Positions 18,695-27,053 of a DNA stretch of 64,000 nt are shown here, piece after piece. The notes under the pieces are model-generated. The model made no database searches. It was not told the origin of the DNA and saw only the letters and a program-made list of their open reading frames with translations. Source of the stretch: Nocardia mikamii NBRC 108933 (GTDB taxonomy: Bacteria; Actinomycetota; Actinomycetes; Mycobacteriales; Mycobacteriaceae); NCBI RefSeq assembly GCF_001613505.1, contig NZ_BDCM01000002.1, positions 124,001 through 188,000 on the forward strand. Reading direction: 5' to 3'. Position 1 is the stretch's first letter, and each line of letters opens with the position of its first letter. The position numbers and the translations under genes were made by a program.

Positions 18695-19885
18695 ATGCCA
18701 CTCGCACTTCTCGCACTCACCCTCGGCGCATTCGCCATCGGAACGACCGAATTCATCGTGGTCGGATTGCTGCCGGGAGTCGCGGACAGCTACGCGGTCT
18801 CGATCCCGACCGCCGGCTGGCTCGTCACCGGATATGCCCTCGGCGTGCTCGTCGGCGCGCCGGTGATGACCGGCCTCGGCACCCGCGTGTCACGCAAGCG
18901 CATGCTGTTGATCAGCCTGCTGCTCCTGATCGCCGGCAACGCATTGTCCGCCGCCGCACCGACTTTCGGCCTGATGCTGACGGGCCGCATCATCGCCTCA
19001 CTGGCGCACGGCGCCTTCTTCGGCATCGGGGCGGTGGTCGCCGGATCGCTCGTCGCCCCGGACCGCCGCGCCGGTGCGATCGCCATGATGTTCACCGGAC
19101 TCACCGTCGCGACCGTGGTCGGCGTTCCGCTGAGTACCCTGCTGGGTCAGCATTTCGGCTGGCGGCTCGCCTTCGCACTGGTCGCCGTCGTCGGCGCGCT
19201 CGCCTTCGGCGGAGTACTGGCGCTGGTACCCGATCGGCCCGCACCGCGCGATGCCCGGTTCACCCGGGAACTGGCGGTCCTGCGCAACCCGCAGGTCCTG
19301 CTGGCGATGGCCATGACCGTACTCGGCTTCGGCGGTGTCTTCGCCGCCATCACCTACCTCGCGCCGATGATGACCGAGGTCACCGGCTTCGCGGAAACCT
19401 CGGTCACCTGGATCATGGTGCTGTTCGGTCTGGGATTCCTGATCGGCAATCTGGTCGGCGGCCGCTACGCCGATCGTCACCTGCTGCCCATGCTCTACGT
19501 CACGCTGGCTGCGCTGGCCGTCGTCCTGGCCCTGTTCACACTCACCGCGCACAACAAGGTCGCGGCGGCGATCACCGTCGTCCTGATCGGAGCGCTGGGC
19601 TTCGCGACCGTGCCGCCGCTGCAGAAACGGGTTCTCGATCAGGCCGCGGCGGCGCCGACGCTGGCCTCCGCGCTGAATATCGGGGCCTTCAACCTCGGCA
19701 ACGCGCTGGCGGCATGGCTCGGCGGGTCGGTCATCGCCGCGGGCTTCGGCTACACCGGTCCGAGTTGGGTCGGCGTGGTCCTGGCCACGAGCGCACTCGG
19801 CCTCGCCCTCTGGTCGGGCGCCCTGGAACGTCGCACGTCACGCTCCGTAGCTGCGACCGAAGAGCTTGTGGCCGTGGGAGATTGA
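18695..19885 (+). CDS. MFS efflux transporter (DHA1, AraJ/YdhP-like)
   Basis: Twelve-helix proton-driven exporter of 396 residues. The start PLALLALTLGAFAIGTTEFIVVG is the hallmark of the AraJ/YdhP drug-sugar efflux group, followed by GAPVMTGLGTRVSRKRMLL between helices 2 and 3 (motif A) and GFATVPPLQKRVLDQA later. GGAGG lies nine bases before the ATG at 18695. Divergent from the MarR regulator, which probably controls it in response to a toxic or phenolic compound. Substrate unknown. Confidence 0.9.
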   Translation: MPLALLALTLGAFAIGTTEFIVVGLLPGVADSYAVSIPTAGWLVTGYALGVLVGAPVMTGLGTRVSRKRMLLISLLLLIAGNALSAAAPTFGLMLTGRIIASLAHGAFFGIGAVVAGSLVAPDRRAGAIAMMFTGLTVATVVGVPLSTLLGQHFGWRLAFALVAVVGALAFGGVLALVPDRPAPRDARFTRELAVLRNPQVLLAMAMTVLGFGGVFAAITYLAPMMTEVTGFAETSVTWIMVLFGLGFLIGNLVGGRYADRHLLPMLYVTLAALAVVLALFTLTAHNKVAAAITVVLIGALGFATVPPLQKRVLDQAAAAPTLASALNIGAFNLGNALAAWLGGSVIAAGFGYTGPSWVGVVLATSALGLALWSGALERRTSRSVAATEELVAVGD

Positions 19886-19900
19886 CCGGAGCGCCGACCG

Positions 19901-21769
19901 CTATTCGACGGTGACCGACTTCGCGAGATTGCGCGGTTTGTCGATGTCGTAGCCGCGGGTCTGCGCCACCTCGGCGGCGAAGATCTGCAGCGGCACCGTC
20001 GACAGCAGCGGCTGGAAGAGGGTCGGGGCGGCCGGGATCTCGATCAGATGGTCGGCGAACGGGCGGACCGTATCGTCCCCCTCCTCCGCGATCACGATGG
20101 TGCGCGCGCCGCGAGCCTGAATCTCGCGGATATTGCTGAGCAGCTTCGAATGCAGCACCGCGCGCCCCTTCGGGGAGGGCATCACCACGATCACCGGCAA
20201 GCCCTCCTCGATCAGCGCGATCGGGCCGTGCTTGAGTTCACCGGCGGCGAAACCCTCGGCGTGCATATAGGCCAGCTCTTTGAGTTTGAGCGCACCCTCG
20301 AGCGCGACCGGGTAGCCGACGTGGCGGCCGAGGAACAGCACCGTCGACTGATGCGCGAACCGGCGGGCGATCTCACGCACCTGCGGCGCGGTCTCGAGCA
20401 CCCGCTCCACCAGCTTCGGCATGGCCTCCAGCTCACCGAACTCGCGGGCCACCTCGTCCGGGTACTTGGTGCCGCGCGCCTGCGCGAGGGCAAGGCCCAC
20501 AAGGTAATTCGCGGTGATCTGAGCGAGGAAGGCCTTGGTCGAGGCGACGCCGATCTCCGGGCCGGTGCGGGTGTAGACCACGGCATCGGATTCGCGCGGA
20601 ATCTGGGCGCCGTTGGTGTTGCAGATCGCGAGCACGCGCGCCTTCTGCTCCTTGGCGTGGCGCACCGCCTCCAGCGTGTCGGCGGTCTCACCGGACTGCG
20701 AGATAGCGACCACCAGCGTGGACCGGTCCAGGACCGGGTCGCGGTAGCGGAATTCGCTGGCCAGTTCGACCTCGACCGGAACCCGCGTCCAATGTTCGAT
20801 CGCGTACTTGGCCAGCAGCCCGGCGTGATACGAACTGCCGCAGGCCACCACGAACACCTTGTCGAATTCGCGAAGTTCCTGGTCGGCGAGGCGCTGCTCG
20901 TCCAGCACGATGCGGCCGTTGTCGAAATGGCCCATCAGAGTCTCGGCCACCCCGGCGGGCTGCTCTTCGATCTCCTTGAGCATGAAGTAGTCGTGGCCGC
21001 CCTTCTCGGCGGCGGCCAGATCCCAGTCGATGGTGAACGGCCGGGTCCGCACACCCTCGGTCTCGCCGGCGAAATCGGTGACCACGTAGCTGTCGGCGGT
21101 GATCACCACGGCCTGGTCCTGACCGAGCTCGACCGCCTCGCGCGTGTGCTCGATGAACGCCGTCACATCCGAGGCGATGAACATCTCCCCCTTGCCCACA
21201 CCGACGACCAGCGGTGTCGAGCGACGCGCGGCCACGATCGTGCCCGGATGATCGGCATGGGTGAACACCAGCGTGAACGCGCCCTCGAGCCGGCGCAGGA
21301 CGGCCAGTGCGCTGCCGACGAAATCACCGGCCGTGGGCCCGGCCGCATAGGCCTGCGCGACCAGGTGCACCGCGACCTCGGTGTCGGTATCGCTGCGCAA
21401 TTCGACCCCGGCATCCTCGAGCTCGCGCCGCAGCGGCGCGAAATTCTCGATGATGCCGTTGTGCACGACCGCGACCCGGCCCGCGAGGTCGCGGTGCGGG
21501 TGCGCGTTGCGATCGGTGGGCGCGCCGTGCGTGGCCCACCGGGTATGTCCCATACCGGTCGTACCGGCGAACGCGGCGGGACCGGCCTCGGCCAGCTCGG
21601 CCTCCAGATTGGCCAGCCGACCGGCCTTGCGCTCCACCGCGATAGTGCCCGCGCCGTCCAGGATCGCCACGCCCGCGGAGTCGTAGCCCCGGTACTCCAT
21701 GCGGCGCAGTGCGTCCACGACGACGCCGAGCGCGTCCCGGTACCCGACGTAGCCAACGATTCCGCACAT
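19901..21769 (-). CDS. glmS: Glucosamine-6-phosphate synthase (isomerising)
   Basis: Makes glucosamine-6-phosphate from fructose-6-phosphate and glutamine, the first step to UDP-GlcNAc for peptidoglycan. After Met removal Cys2 (MCGIVGYVG) is the glutaminase nucleophile; two SIS domains follow (CGSSYHAG, ISQSGETADTLEAVRHAK and FLGRHVGYPVALEGALKLKE), and the end is the conserved DKPRNLAKSVTVE. Full length at 622 residues. No glmS ribozyme is apparent in the short leader. glmM of the same pathway lies 8 kb away. Confidence 0.97.
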   Translation of the reverse strand: MCGIVGYVGYRDALGVVVDALRRMEYRGYDSAGVAILDGAGTIAVERKAGRLANLEAELAEAGPAAFAGTTGMGHTRWATHGAPTDRNAHPHRDLAGRVAVVHNGIIENFAPLRRELEDAGVELRSDTDTEVAVHLVAQAYAAGPTAGDFVGSALAVLRRLEGAFTLVFTHADHPGTIVAARRSTPLVVGVGKGEMFIASDVTAFIEHTREAVELGQDQAVVITADSYVVTDFAGETEGVRTRPFTIDWDLAAAEKGGHDYFMLKEIEEQPAGVAETLMGHFDNGRIVLDEQRLADQELREFDKVFVVACGSSYHAGLLAKYAIEHWTRVPVEVELASEFRYRDPVLDRSTLVVAISQSGETADTLEAVRHAKEQKARVLAICNTNGAQIPRESDAVVYTRTGPEIGVASTKAFLAQITANYLVGLALAQARGTKYPDEVAREFGELEAMPKLVERVLETAPQVREIARRFAHQSTVLFLGRHVGYPVALEGALKLKELAYMHAEGFAAGELKHGPIALIEEGLPVIVVMPSPKGRAVLHSKLLSNIREIQARGARTIVIAEEGDDTVRPFADHLIEIPAAPTLFQPLLSTVPLQIFAAEVAQTRGYDIDKPRNLAKSVTVE

Positions 21770-21899
21770 GGTGTCCCAGCCTACTTGGGCCGCGTGGACA
21801 CGCGAATCGGCCTGCTATCGCAGCAGGTGGCGGCGTGTCCGGGCCGCTCCGCTCGCGACGGTGCCGCATTCCGGGCGACTCTCGGTAGAGTTCACCCCC

Positions 21900-22766
21900 G
21901 TGTCGGTGTCTGTGAAATCGCTTCTGAGCATTCTGACCAGCCCCGGTCCGCACCGGGTGATGCGCGGCAACCTCGGCATCGCCGGGCAGCCCGGTGTGGT
22001 GTACACGCCCGAAGAGGGCCACAACCTGCCGGCGGTCGCCTTCGGACACGGCTGGCTCGCCGGCGCCGGCAACTACCGCCGACTGCTCGAACATCTCGCG
22101 TCCTGGGGTTTCGTCGCCGCCGCACCCGACACCGAACGCGGCCCGCTGCCCTCGCACCTGAATCTGGCCACCGACCTGCTGACCACCCTCGACATCTGCG
22201 CGGGTGTGCGGCTGGGCGGCGGCAACATCAGCGTGCACCCGGACAAACTCGCGCTGGCGGGGCACGGAATGGGCGCGGGGGCCGCCGTCATCGCCGCCTC
22301 GCAGCGCAAGGTCGGCGCCGTGGCGGCCCTCTATCCGGCGCCCACCGCTCCGAGCGCGGAAGCTCTCGCACCCCAGATCGACACCCCGGCCCTCATCGTG
22401 GCCGGCGGTGTCGACATCTCCACCGGCACCTGCACCGCGCAGGCCCTCGCCACGGCCTGGTGCGGCCCGATGTCGCTGCGCACCGTCGACAAGGCCACCC
22501 ACAACGGCATCGTCGAGGGCCGTCGCGCCCTGGCCGCCCTCGGCGCCGCCAAATACGAACCGAAGACCGAACGCATCACCCGCGCCCTCCTGGTCGGCTA
22601 CCTCAGCTACCAACTCCTGGGCGACAAGAAGTATCAACCCTTCGCCGACCCCGAGGCCGACATCCCGCACACCGCGGCGGTCGACCCGGAAGCCACCGAA
22701 GAGCCCGAGCCCGAACACGTTTCGCCGCTGCAGCTCGTCCAGATGGCCCGCGCTCTGCGCAAGTAG
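21900..22766 (+). CDS. Alpha/beta-hydrolase-fold protein without nucleophile Ser
   Basis: A 288-residue protein with the dienelactone-hydrolase/chlorophyllase-like layout: FGHGWLAGAGNYRRLLEHLA as oxyanion region, the strand-turn-helix LALAGHGMGAGAAVIAA, and a late THNGIVEG histidine. In the nucleophile elbow the expected Ser is Gly123 (GHGMG), so ordinary Ser catalysis looks impossible. The position beside glmS matches Rv3438 of M. tuberculosis (from memory). GTG at 21900 is chosen since the family N-terminus SLLSILTSPGPHRVMRG follows directly. Likely a binding or non-classical member. Confidence 0.7.
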   Translation: MSVSVKSLLSILTSPGPHRVMRGNLGIAGQPGVVYTPEEGHNLPAVAFGHGWLAGAGNYRRLLEHLASWGFVAAAPDTERGPLPSHLNLATDLLTTLDICAGVRLGGGNISVHPDKLALAGHGMGAGAAVIAASQRKVGAVAALYPAPTAPSAEALAPQIDTPALIVAGGVDISTGTCTAQALATAWCGPMSLRTVDKATHNGIVEGRRALAALGAAKYEPKTERITRALLVGYLSYQLLGDKKYQPFADPEADIPHTAAVDPEATEEPEPEHVSPLQLVQMARALRK

Positions 22767-23073
22767 AAGGCCGTCGCCCGGCGCGCCCGGGTATCCGGAA
22801 CCGAAACCGCAGCGCGATCCGCTCAAAGGACGATACGAGCCCTGGACTCGTAAGCCGTTGTGCTACCGGCCAATCCTGATCTGTGGCGTACGAGCGCACA
22901 AATCCTGGCGGCCCCTCCGCGCCAGGACCTCTCGTTCAAGACGGCGAATTCCCCGACGGCACACCCGTCAACCGCACGGAAGGCTGGGGTCCCTTGTCAG
23001 TGCGCCTTTGCGCCGCGACCAGCACATCCAAAGCTGCCGCCGGGCCGTCGGTCGAAAACCGAAGGCACGCGGC
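22767..23073. other. 307-base convergent intergenic region
   Basis: No gene recognised. Two small hairpins are present: ACGAG/CTCGT at 22835-22851 and CCTGGCG/CGCCAGG at 22904-22926, either of which could help terminate the converging transcripts. Confidence 0.5.
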
Positions 23074-23382
23074 TCACTTGCCCATCTTGCCCTTGTCCAC
23101 CTGGACCCACTCGGTGCGGCCGTCGGGATAGTGGTGGAATTCCCACGCCGAGTAGTCGCCGCCGTCGTCGACGATGCTGACGTGGTCGGCGTAGCCGTCG
23201 TGGTCCATATCGGACCAGACTTCCATCGAGTGGTCGCTGTGGAAGGTTTCGGTGTCCAGGATGCCGTCGGCGTCGATGTCCTGGGACGGGTGGTTCAGCT
23301 CCACGGCGCCGATGCCGCCGAGGTCGGAGTGTGCGTCGACTTCCGGCAGGTCCAGGCCCGGCAGATCGCCCGAATGGATCAT
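23074..23382 (-). CDS. Small acidic protein with two EF-hand-like loops
   Basis: A 102-residue soluble acidic protein of a type common and unnamed in Nocardia-like genomes. Two calcium-loop-like motifs, DIDADGILD (35-43) and DMDHDGYAD (58-66), are spaced as in dockerin or thrombospondin type 3 repeats, and the end EFHHYPDGRTEWVQVDKGKM alternates aromatic and charged residues like a beta hairpin. No signal peptide is seen. The ATG at 23382 has a GAGGAG site. Calcium binding is inferred from the loops only. Confidence 0.72.
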   Translation of the reverse strand: MIHSGDLPGLDLPEVDAHSDLGGIGAVELNHPSQDIDADGILDTETFHSDHSMEVWSDMDHDGYADHVSIVDDGGDYSAWEFHHYPDGRTEWVQVDKGKMGK

Positions 23383-23537
23383 GTACGTGCTCCTCGAGGG
23401 ACGTGCGGGAATTTCCTCCATCCTGGCATCCGGAAGTGGTGTGGCGCATCCCCGGTCCGGCATGTTGTGGATAACTTACCGGCGCCGAGGTGGGCCGAGG
23501 GTTTGCCTGTGGATAACTATCGTCCTGCCGCGCCCGG

Positions 23538-23729
23538 CTACTGCTTCGGGATGATGAGCCACAGGACCAGGTAGACGATGAACTGCGGGCCGGGCAGCAG
23601 GCAGGAGAGGACGAACAGCAGGCGGATCACGTTGGCGTTCCAGCCGAAGTATTCGGCGAGGCCACCGCAGACGCCGCCGATCCACTTGTCGGAGATCGAT
23701 CGGGTGAGGCGGCGGGTGGGGGCGGTCAT
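23538..23729 (-). CDS. PspC-domain membrane protein
   Basis: A 63-residue PspC domain: RSISDKWIGGVCGGLAEYFG followed by one hydrophobic helix (LLFVLSCLLPGPQFIVYLVL). Small PspC proteins sit in the membrane and are linked to phage-shock or envelope-stress responses. It is monocistronic here and preceded by an AAGGAGAG site. Specific role unknown. Confidence 0.88.
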   Translation of the reverse strand: MTAPTRRLTRSISDKWIGGVCGGLAEYFGWNANVIRLLFVLSCLLPGPQFIVYLVLWLIIPKQ

Positions 23730-23870
23730 GACGCTCTCCTTCTGTCACGGTCGTGCGTGGTGATTCCACTGTGCTGTGCGGGCACCCTCGCGCGCATCGG
23801 GCGCAAGACCCATCCCGACCCTGATTTCCACGGCCCGGACTCGGGGTGATACCCCGAACCCGGCAGACTC

Positions 23871-25538
23871 ATGGGCGTGAGTACGACTCTGCACGCGCAC
23901 GGCCTCTCGGCGGGGCACGGAGACCGGGTGCTATTCGAGGACCTGGATCTGGTGCTGGCGCCCGGCGATGTGATCGGCCTGGTGGGGGTGAACGGAGCCG
24001 GCAAGTCGACGCTGCTGCGGATGCTGGCCGACCGCACCCCGCAGACGGGTCGGATCACGCTGAGCCCGCCCGATGCGACGATCGGCTACCTCGCGCAGGA
24101 ACCGGAACGCCTGGCCGACGAGACGGTGGCCCGGTTCCTGGCCCGCCGGACCGGAGTGGCGGCTGCGCAGCGCACGATGGACGCCGCGGCCGAACGGCTG
24201 GCGACCGACGATTCCGCCGCCGAGGACTATTCGACCGCCCTGGAACGCTGGCTCGCACTGGGCGGCGCCGACCTGGAGCCGCGCGCCGACGAGGTGGCCG
24301 CCGAACTGGGACTCACCGAAAGTTTGCCGCAAGGCCTCGACACACCGATGGCCGCGCTGTCAGGTGGGCAGGCCGCGCGGGCCGGGCTGGCCTCGGTCCT
24401 GTTGTCGCGCTTCGACATTCTGCTGCTGGACGAGCCGACGAACGATCTCGACCTGGACGGCCTGGCCCGGCTGGAGAATTTCGTGACCGGGGTGCGGACG
24501 CCGTTGATGGTGATCAGTCACGATCGCGAATTCCTGGCGCGCACCGTCAACCGGATCGTCGAACTCGATCTCGCCCAGCAGCAGGTCGGCAGCTACGACG
24601 GAGGCTACGACTCGTACCTGGCCGAACGCGAGATCGCTCGCCGGCACGCGCGGGAGGCCTACGAGGACTACGCCGATACCAAGGCCGGGCTGGAAGCGCG
24701 GCAGGTGATGCAACGGAACTGGCTCGAGCACGGCGTGCGCAATGCGCGCCGCAAGGCTCGCGATCCGCGAAAGGTGGACTCCGACAAGGCCGGTCGCAAG
24801 ATGCGGGCCGAATCCACCGAGAAGCAGGCGTCGAAGGTGCGCCAGACCCAGCGCCGCATCGAACGGCTGGAGGTGGTGGAGGAGCCGCGCAAGGAGTGGG
24901 AGTTGCGGATGTCGATCGCCTCCGCACCGCGCAGTGGCTCGGTGGTGGCGACGCTGTCCGATGCCGGCCTGTCGCGCGGCGAGTTCGTCCTCGGTCCGGT
25001 TACCACGCAGGTCGACTGGGGTGACCGGATCGTCCTGACCGGCCCCAACGGGTCGGGCAAATCCACGCTGCTGGCACTGCTGCTGGGCAAGGTAGCGCCG
25101 GATACCGGAACCGCCGCGCTGGGTTCGGGAGTGGCGATCGGCGAGGTCGATCAGGTCCGCGGACTGTTTCGTGGCACGGCCTCGCTCGCCGATACGTTCG
25201 GCGCCGAGGTACCCGACTGGCCGGAAGCGGAGATCCGCACACTGCTGGCCAAATTCGGGCTGCGCGGAGCTCACGTGCTGCGCGCCAACGACACCCTGTC
25301 GCCGGGTGAGCGCACGCGCGCCGCGCTGGCGCTGCTGCAGGCGCGCGGGGTCAACCTGCTGGTACTCGACGAACCGACCAACCATCTCGATCTGCCCGCG
25401 ATCGAGCAGTTGGAGCAGGCCGTCGAATCCTTCGACGGCACACTGCTGTTGGTCACCCACGATCGCCGCATGCTCGATACCGTGCGGGCGACCCGGCGCT
25501 GGCACATGTCCGCCGGACAACTCACCGAAAACCGTTGA
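23871..25538 (+). CDS. ABC-F family ATP-binding protein
   Basis: Two ABC ATPase domains in one 555-residue chain without membrane helices, so a translation-associated ABC-F protein and not a transporter. Walker A motifs are GVNGAGKST and GPNGSGKST; signatures are LSGGQAARAGL and LSPGERTRAAL; Walker B regions are LLLDEPTNDLDL and LVLDEPTNHLDL. The linker between them is long, basic and coiled-coil-like (QVMQRNWLEHGVRNARRKAR). Such proteins rescue stalled or antibiotic-bound ribosomes; the first signature is canonical while the second has Pro in place of Gly, as in several actinobacterial members. Confidence 0.93.
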   Translation: MGVSTTLHAHGLSAGHGDRVLFEDLDLVLAPGDVIGLVGVNGAGKSTLLRMLADRTPQTGRITLSPPDATIGYLAQEPERLADETVARFLARRTGVAAAQRTMDAAAERLATDDSAAEDYSTALERWLALGGADLEPRADEVAAELGLTESLPQGLDTPMAALSGGQAARAGLASVLLSRFDILLLDEPTNDLDLDGLARLENFVTGVRTPLMVISHDREFLARTVNRIVELDLAQQQVGSYDGGYDSYLAEREIARRHAREAYEDYADTKAGLEARQVMQRNWLEHGVRNARRKARDPRKVDSDKAGRKMRAESTEKQASKVRQTQRRIERLEVVEEPRKEWELRMSIASAPRSGSVVATLSDAGLSRGEFVLGPVTTQVDWGDRIVLTGPNGSGKSTLLALLLGKVAPDTGTAALGSGVAIGEVDQVRGLFRGTASLADTFGAEVPDWPEAEIRTLLAKFGLRGAHVLRANDTLSPGERTRAALALLQARGVNLLVLDEPTNHLDLPAIEQLEQAVESFDGTLLLVTHDRRMLDTVRATRRWHMSAGQLTENR

Positions 25539-25597
25539 ACCAGAACTCGCTCGGCGTAGCGATCGCGATGCCGCACGCGGCCGCCCAGGAAACCCGG

Positions 25598-26032
25598 ATG
25601 GAACAGATACAACTCGGTGTGGACACCCGGGTCACCCTCCTGATCGCCGGTCTTCTCTTCGTCTGGGCCCTGCTGCTGGGCGTGTGGAAGTACCACGGGA
25701 TGCGGACCTCGGCGGAGGGGCACGCGCATCCCTACGTCGATATCGCACACCGTGCGGCCCTGATGTACAGCTTCGCCGCGCTGCTGCTCGCGGTCTTCGT
25801 GGAACTGTCGGACTGGCCGACTGTAGTGAATCTCGTTGCGGCGCTGCTGGTTCTCGGCTTCTTCGCCGGTGCCGTCGCCTCCTACTGCCTGCACGGGCTG
25901 CGGCGGGATACGGCCAATCAATTCCGCGGCGACATCGGGCTGCCGCTGCGGTCGGCCATGTACGCGTTGATCGCCTGTGAGATCGGCGGCTTCCTCGTGC
26001 CGTTCACCGGGTTCGTGCACGCCCGGTTCTGA
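25598..26032 (+). CDS. Four-helix integral membrane protein, unknown
   Basis: A 144-residue protein with four predicted transmembrane helices, for example LLIAGLLFVWALLLGVW, MYSFAALLLAVFVEL and LVAALLVLGFFAGAVAS. Conserved-looking polar residues (KYHGM, His in GHAHPY) sit between helices 1 and 2. I do not recognise the family. Start ATG 25598 is chosen for an AGGA site at good spacing; a TTG (25535) and ATG (25568) lie upstream in frame. It follows the ABC-F gene and may be cotranscribed. Confidence 0.6.
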   Translation: MEQIQLGVDTRVTLLIAGLLFVWALLLGVWKYHGMRTSAEGHAHPYVDIAHRAALMYSFAALLLAVFVELSDWPTVVNLVAALLVLGFFAGAVASYCLHGLRRDTANQFRGDIGLPLRSAMYALIACEIGGFLVPFTGFVHARF

Positions 26033-26045
26033 ACCCGGATGTGGT

Positions 26046-27053
26046 TCAGCCGGCCGCGATCCCGGTGATCAGCGTGCGCCCCGATTCCGCTCGGGTGCTG
26101 ATAATCTGGGTGAACGCATGCGGCTGTTCGTCCGGCTTCTGCTGGGTGAGGCGGACCTCCCACTGTCCCTCGTCGCCGGTTCGGGTGATCTGCACGCAGT
26201 AGCGGGTGCCGACCGGCACCTGATTGATGCCGCGCTGGATCTGGTCGGCCGGCGGCACCGACGAGTCGTCGGCGACGACCGCGCGGGCGGCATACCCCGA
26301 ACGCTGAACGTAGTACGCCCGCTCGAAGGCCAGAATGGCGTCCGGACCACTCGCGGTGCCTCCGGGGTCGGTCCCGGAGACCACCTCCGCGGTGCGCTGC
26401 TGCTCGCAGCCGTCGGTGGCGATCGTCGAGGTCGCCGCGGCCGTGGTCGTGGGCGGCGGCGCGGTCGCGCTCACCGTGGTGGGCACCGGCACCGCCGCGA
26501 CCATCGGTGGTTTGGTCGCGACCGGCTGGGACCGCTTTCCGGTGTGGATGACGGTCAGCACCACCGAGACGACGACGATGCCGACACCGATCAAAGTGAG
26601 TGCGGCCAGCAGCTTTTCACCGCGACGGTGGTCGCGGCGCGGGCCGGCCGGGCGTGGGCGCGGACGCCGCAACGCGGGACCGGGGTTACCGCCCGAGCGG
26701 TCGACGATATGCGGAACCAGCGTCGACTTGTCGACCAGATCCGGATCGGTCAGCGGCCCACCGACCGGGATGCGTCGCGGTTCCGGTTCCACCTCCGGCT
26801 CGGGCTCCGGGGTCGTGCGCTGCCCCGGTTCCAGCCACTGCTCCCACTCCCCCGACGGATAGGCGGTCGACGCCGGGCCGGGCCGCGCCGGCGGCACGGC
26901 GACGGCGCCGTGATACGCCGCCGCGGCCGGGCGGTTCGGACTTCGCCGGCCCGGCCGCCGCTTGCGGCCCTGCTTGCCGACGGGAGTCCGGACCATCGGC
27001 AGGCCGAGGTCGAACGGGTTGTCCTCCTGCGGGTCCGGCTCAGACCGTGTCAT
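26046..27053 (-). CDS. Single-pass membrane protein with conserved extracytosolic domain
   Basis: 335 residues: a disordered basic and Pro/Glu-rich cytosolic half (including EPEPEVEPEPR), one transmembrane helix (LLAALTLIGVGIVVVSVVLTV, about residues 148-168), a Pro/Thr linker, then an outer domain of about 120 residues with two Cys (DGCEQQ and RYCVQI) likely to pair. The outer domain contains FERAYYVQRSGYAARAVVAD and QIQRGINQVPVGTRYCV, which look like a conserved actinobacterial module of unknown function. Last gene of a three-gene operon with the EspC-like and WxG proteins (14-base overlap), so it may assist their export (inference). Confidence 0.65.
   Translation of the reverse strand: MTRSEPDPQEDNPFDLGLPMVRTPVGKQGRKRRPGRRSPNRPAAAAYHGAVAVPPARPGPASTAYPSGEWEQWLEPGQRTTPEPEPEVEPEPRRIPVGGPLTDPDLVDKSTLVPHIVDRSGGNPGPALRRPRPRPAGPRRDHRRGEKLLAALTLIGVGIVVVSVVLTVIHTGKRSQPVATKPPMVAAVPVPTTVSATAPPPTTTAAATSTIATDGCEQQRTAEVVSGTDPGGTASGPDAILAFERAYYVQRSGYAARAVVADDSSVPPADQIQRGINQVPVGTRYCVQITRTGDEGQWEVRLTQQKPDEQPHAFTQIISTRAESGRTLITGIAAG

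Noticed and set aside
21770..21899. glmS ribozyme or riboswitch before glmS
   Set aside because: The region before the glmS start is short and shared with the divergent gene; no ribozyme core was recognised, and these are mainly in Firmicutes.
20048..22879. Long plus-strand open frame over glmS and beyond
   Set aside because: Overlaps glmS and a hydrolase with good starts and motifs; its own product has Arg/His/Gly-rich composition with no domain.
22835..22930. tRNA-like stretch with small hairpins
   Set aside because: No T-loop (GGTTCGANTCC) or anticodon-arm pattern; only two short hairpins.
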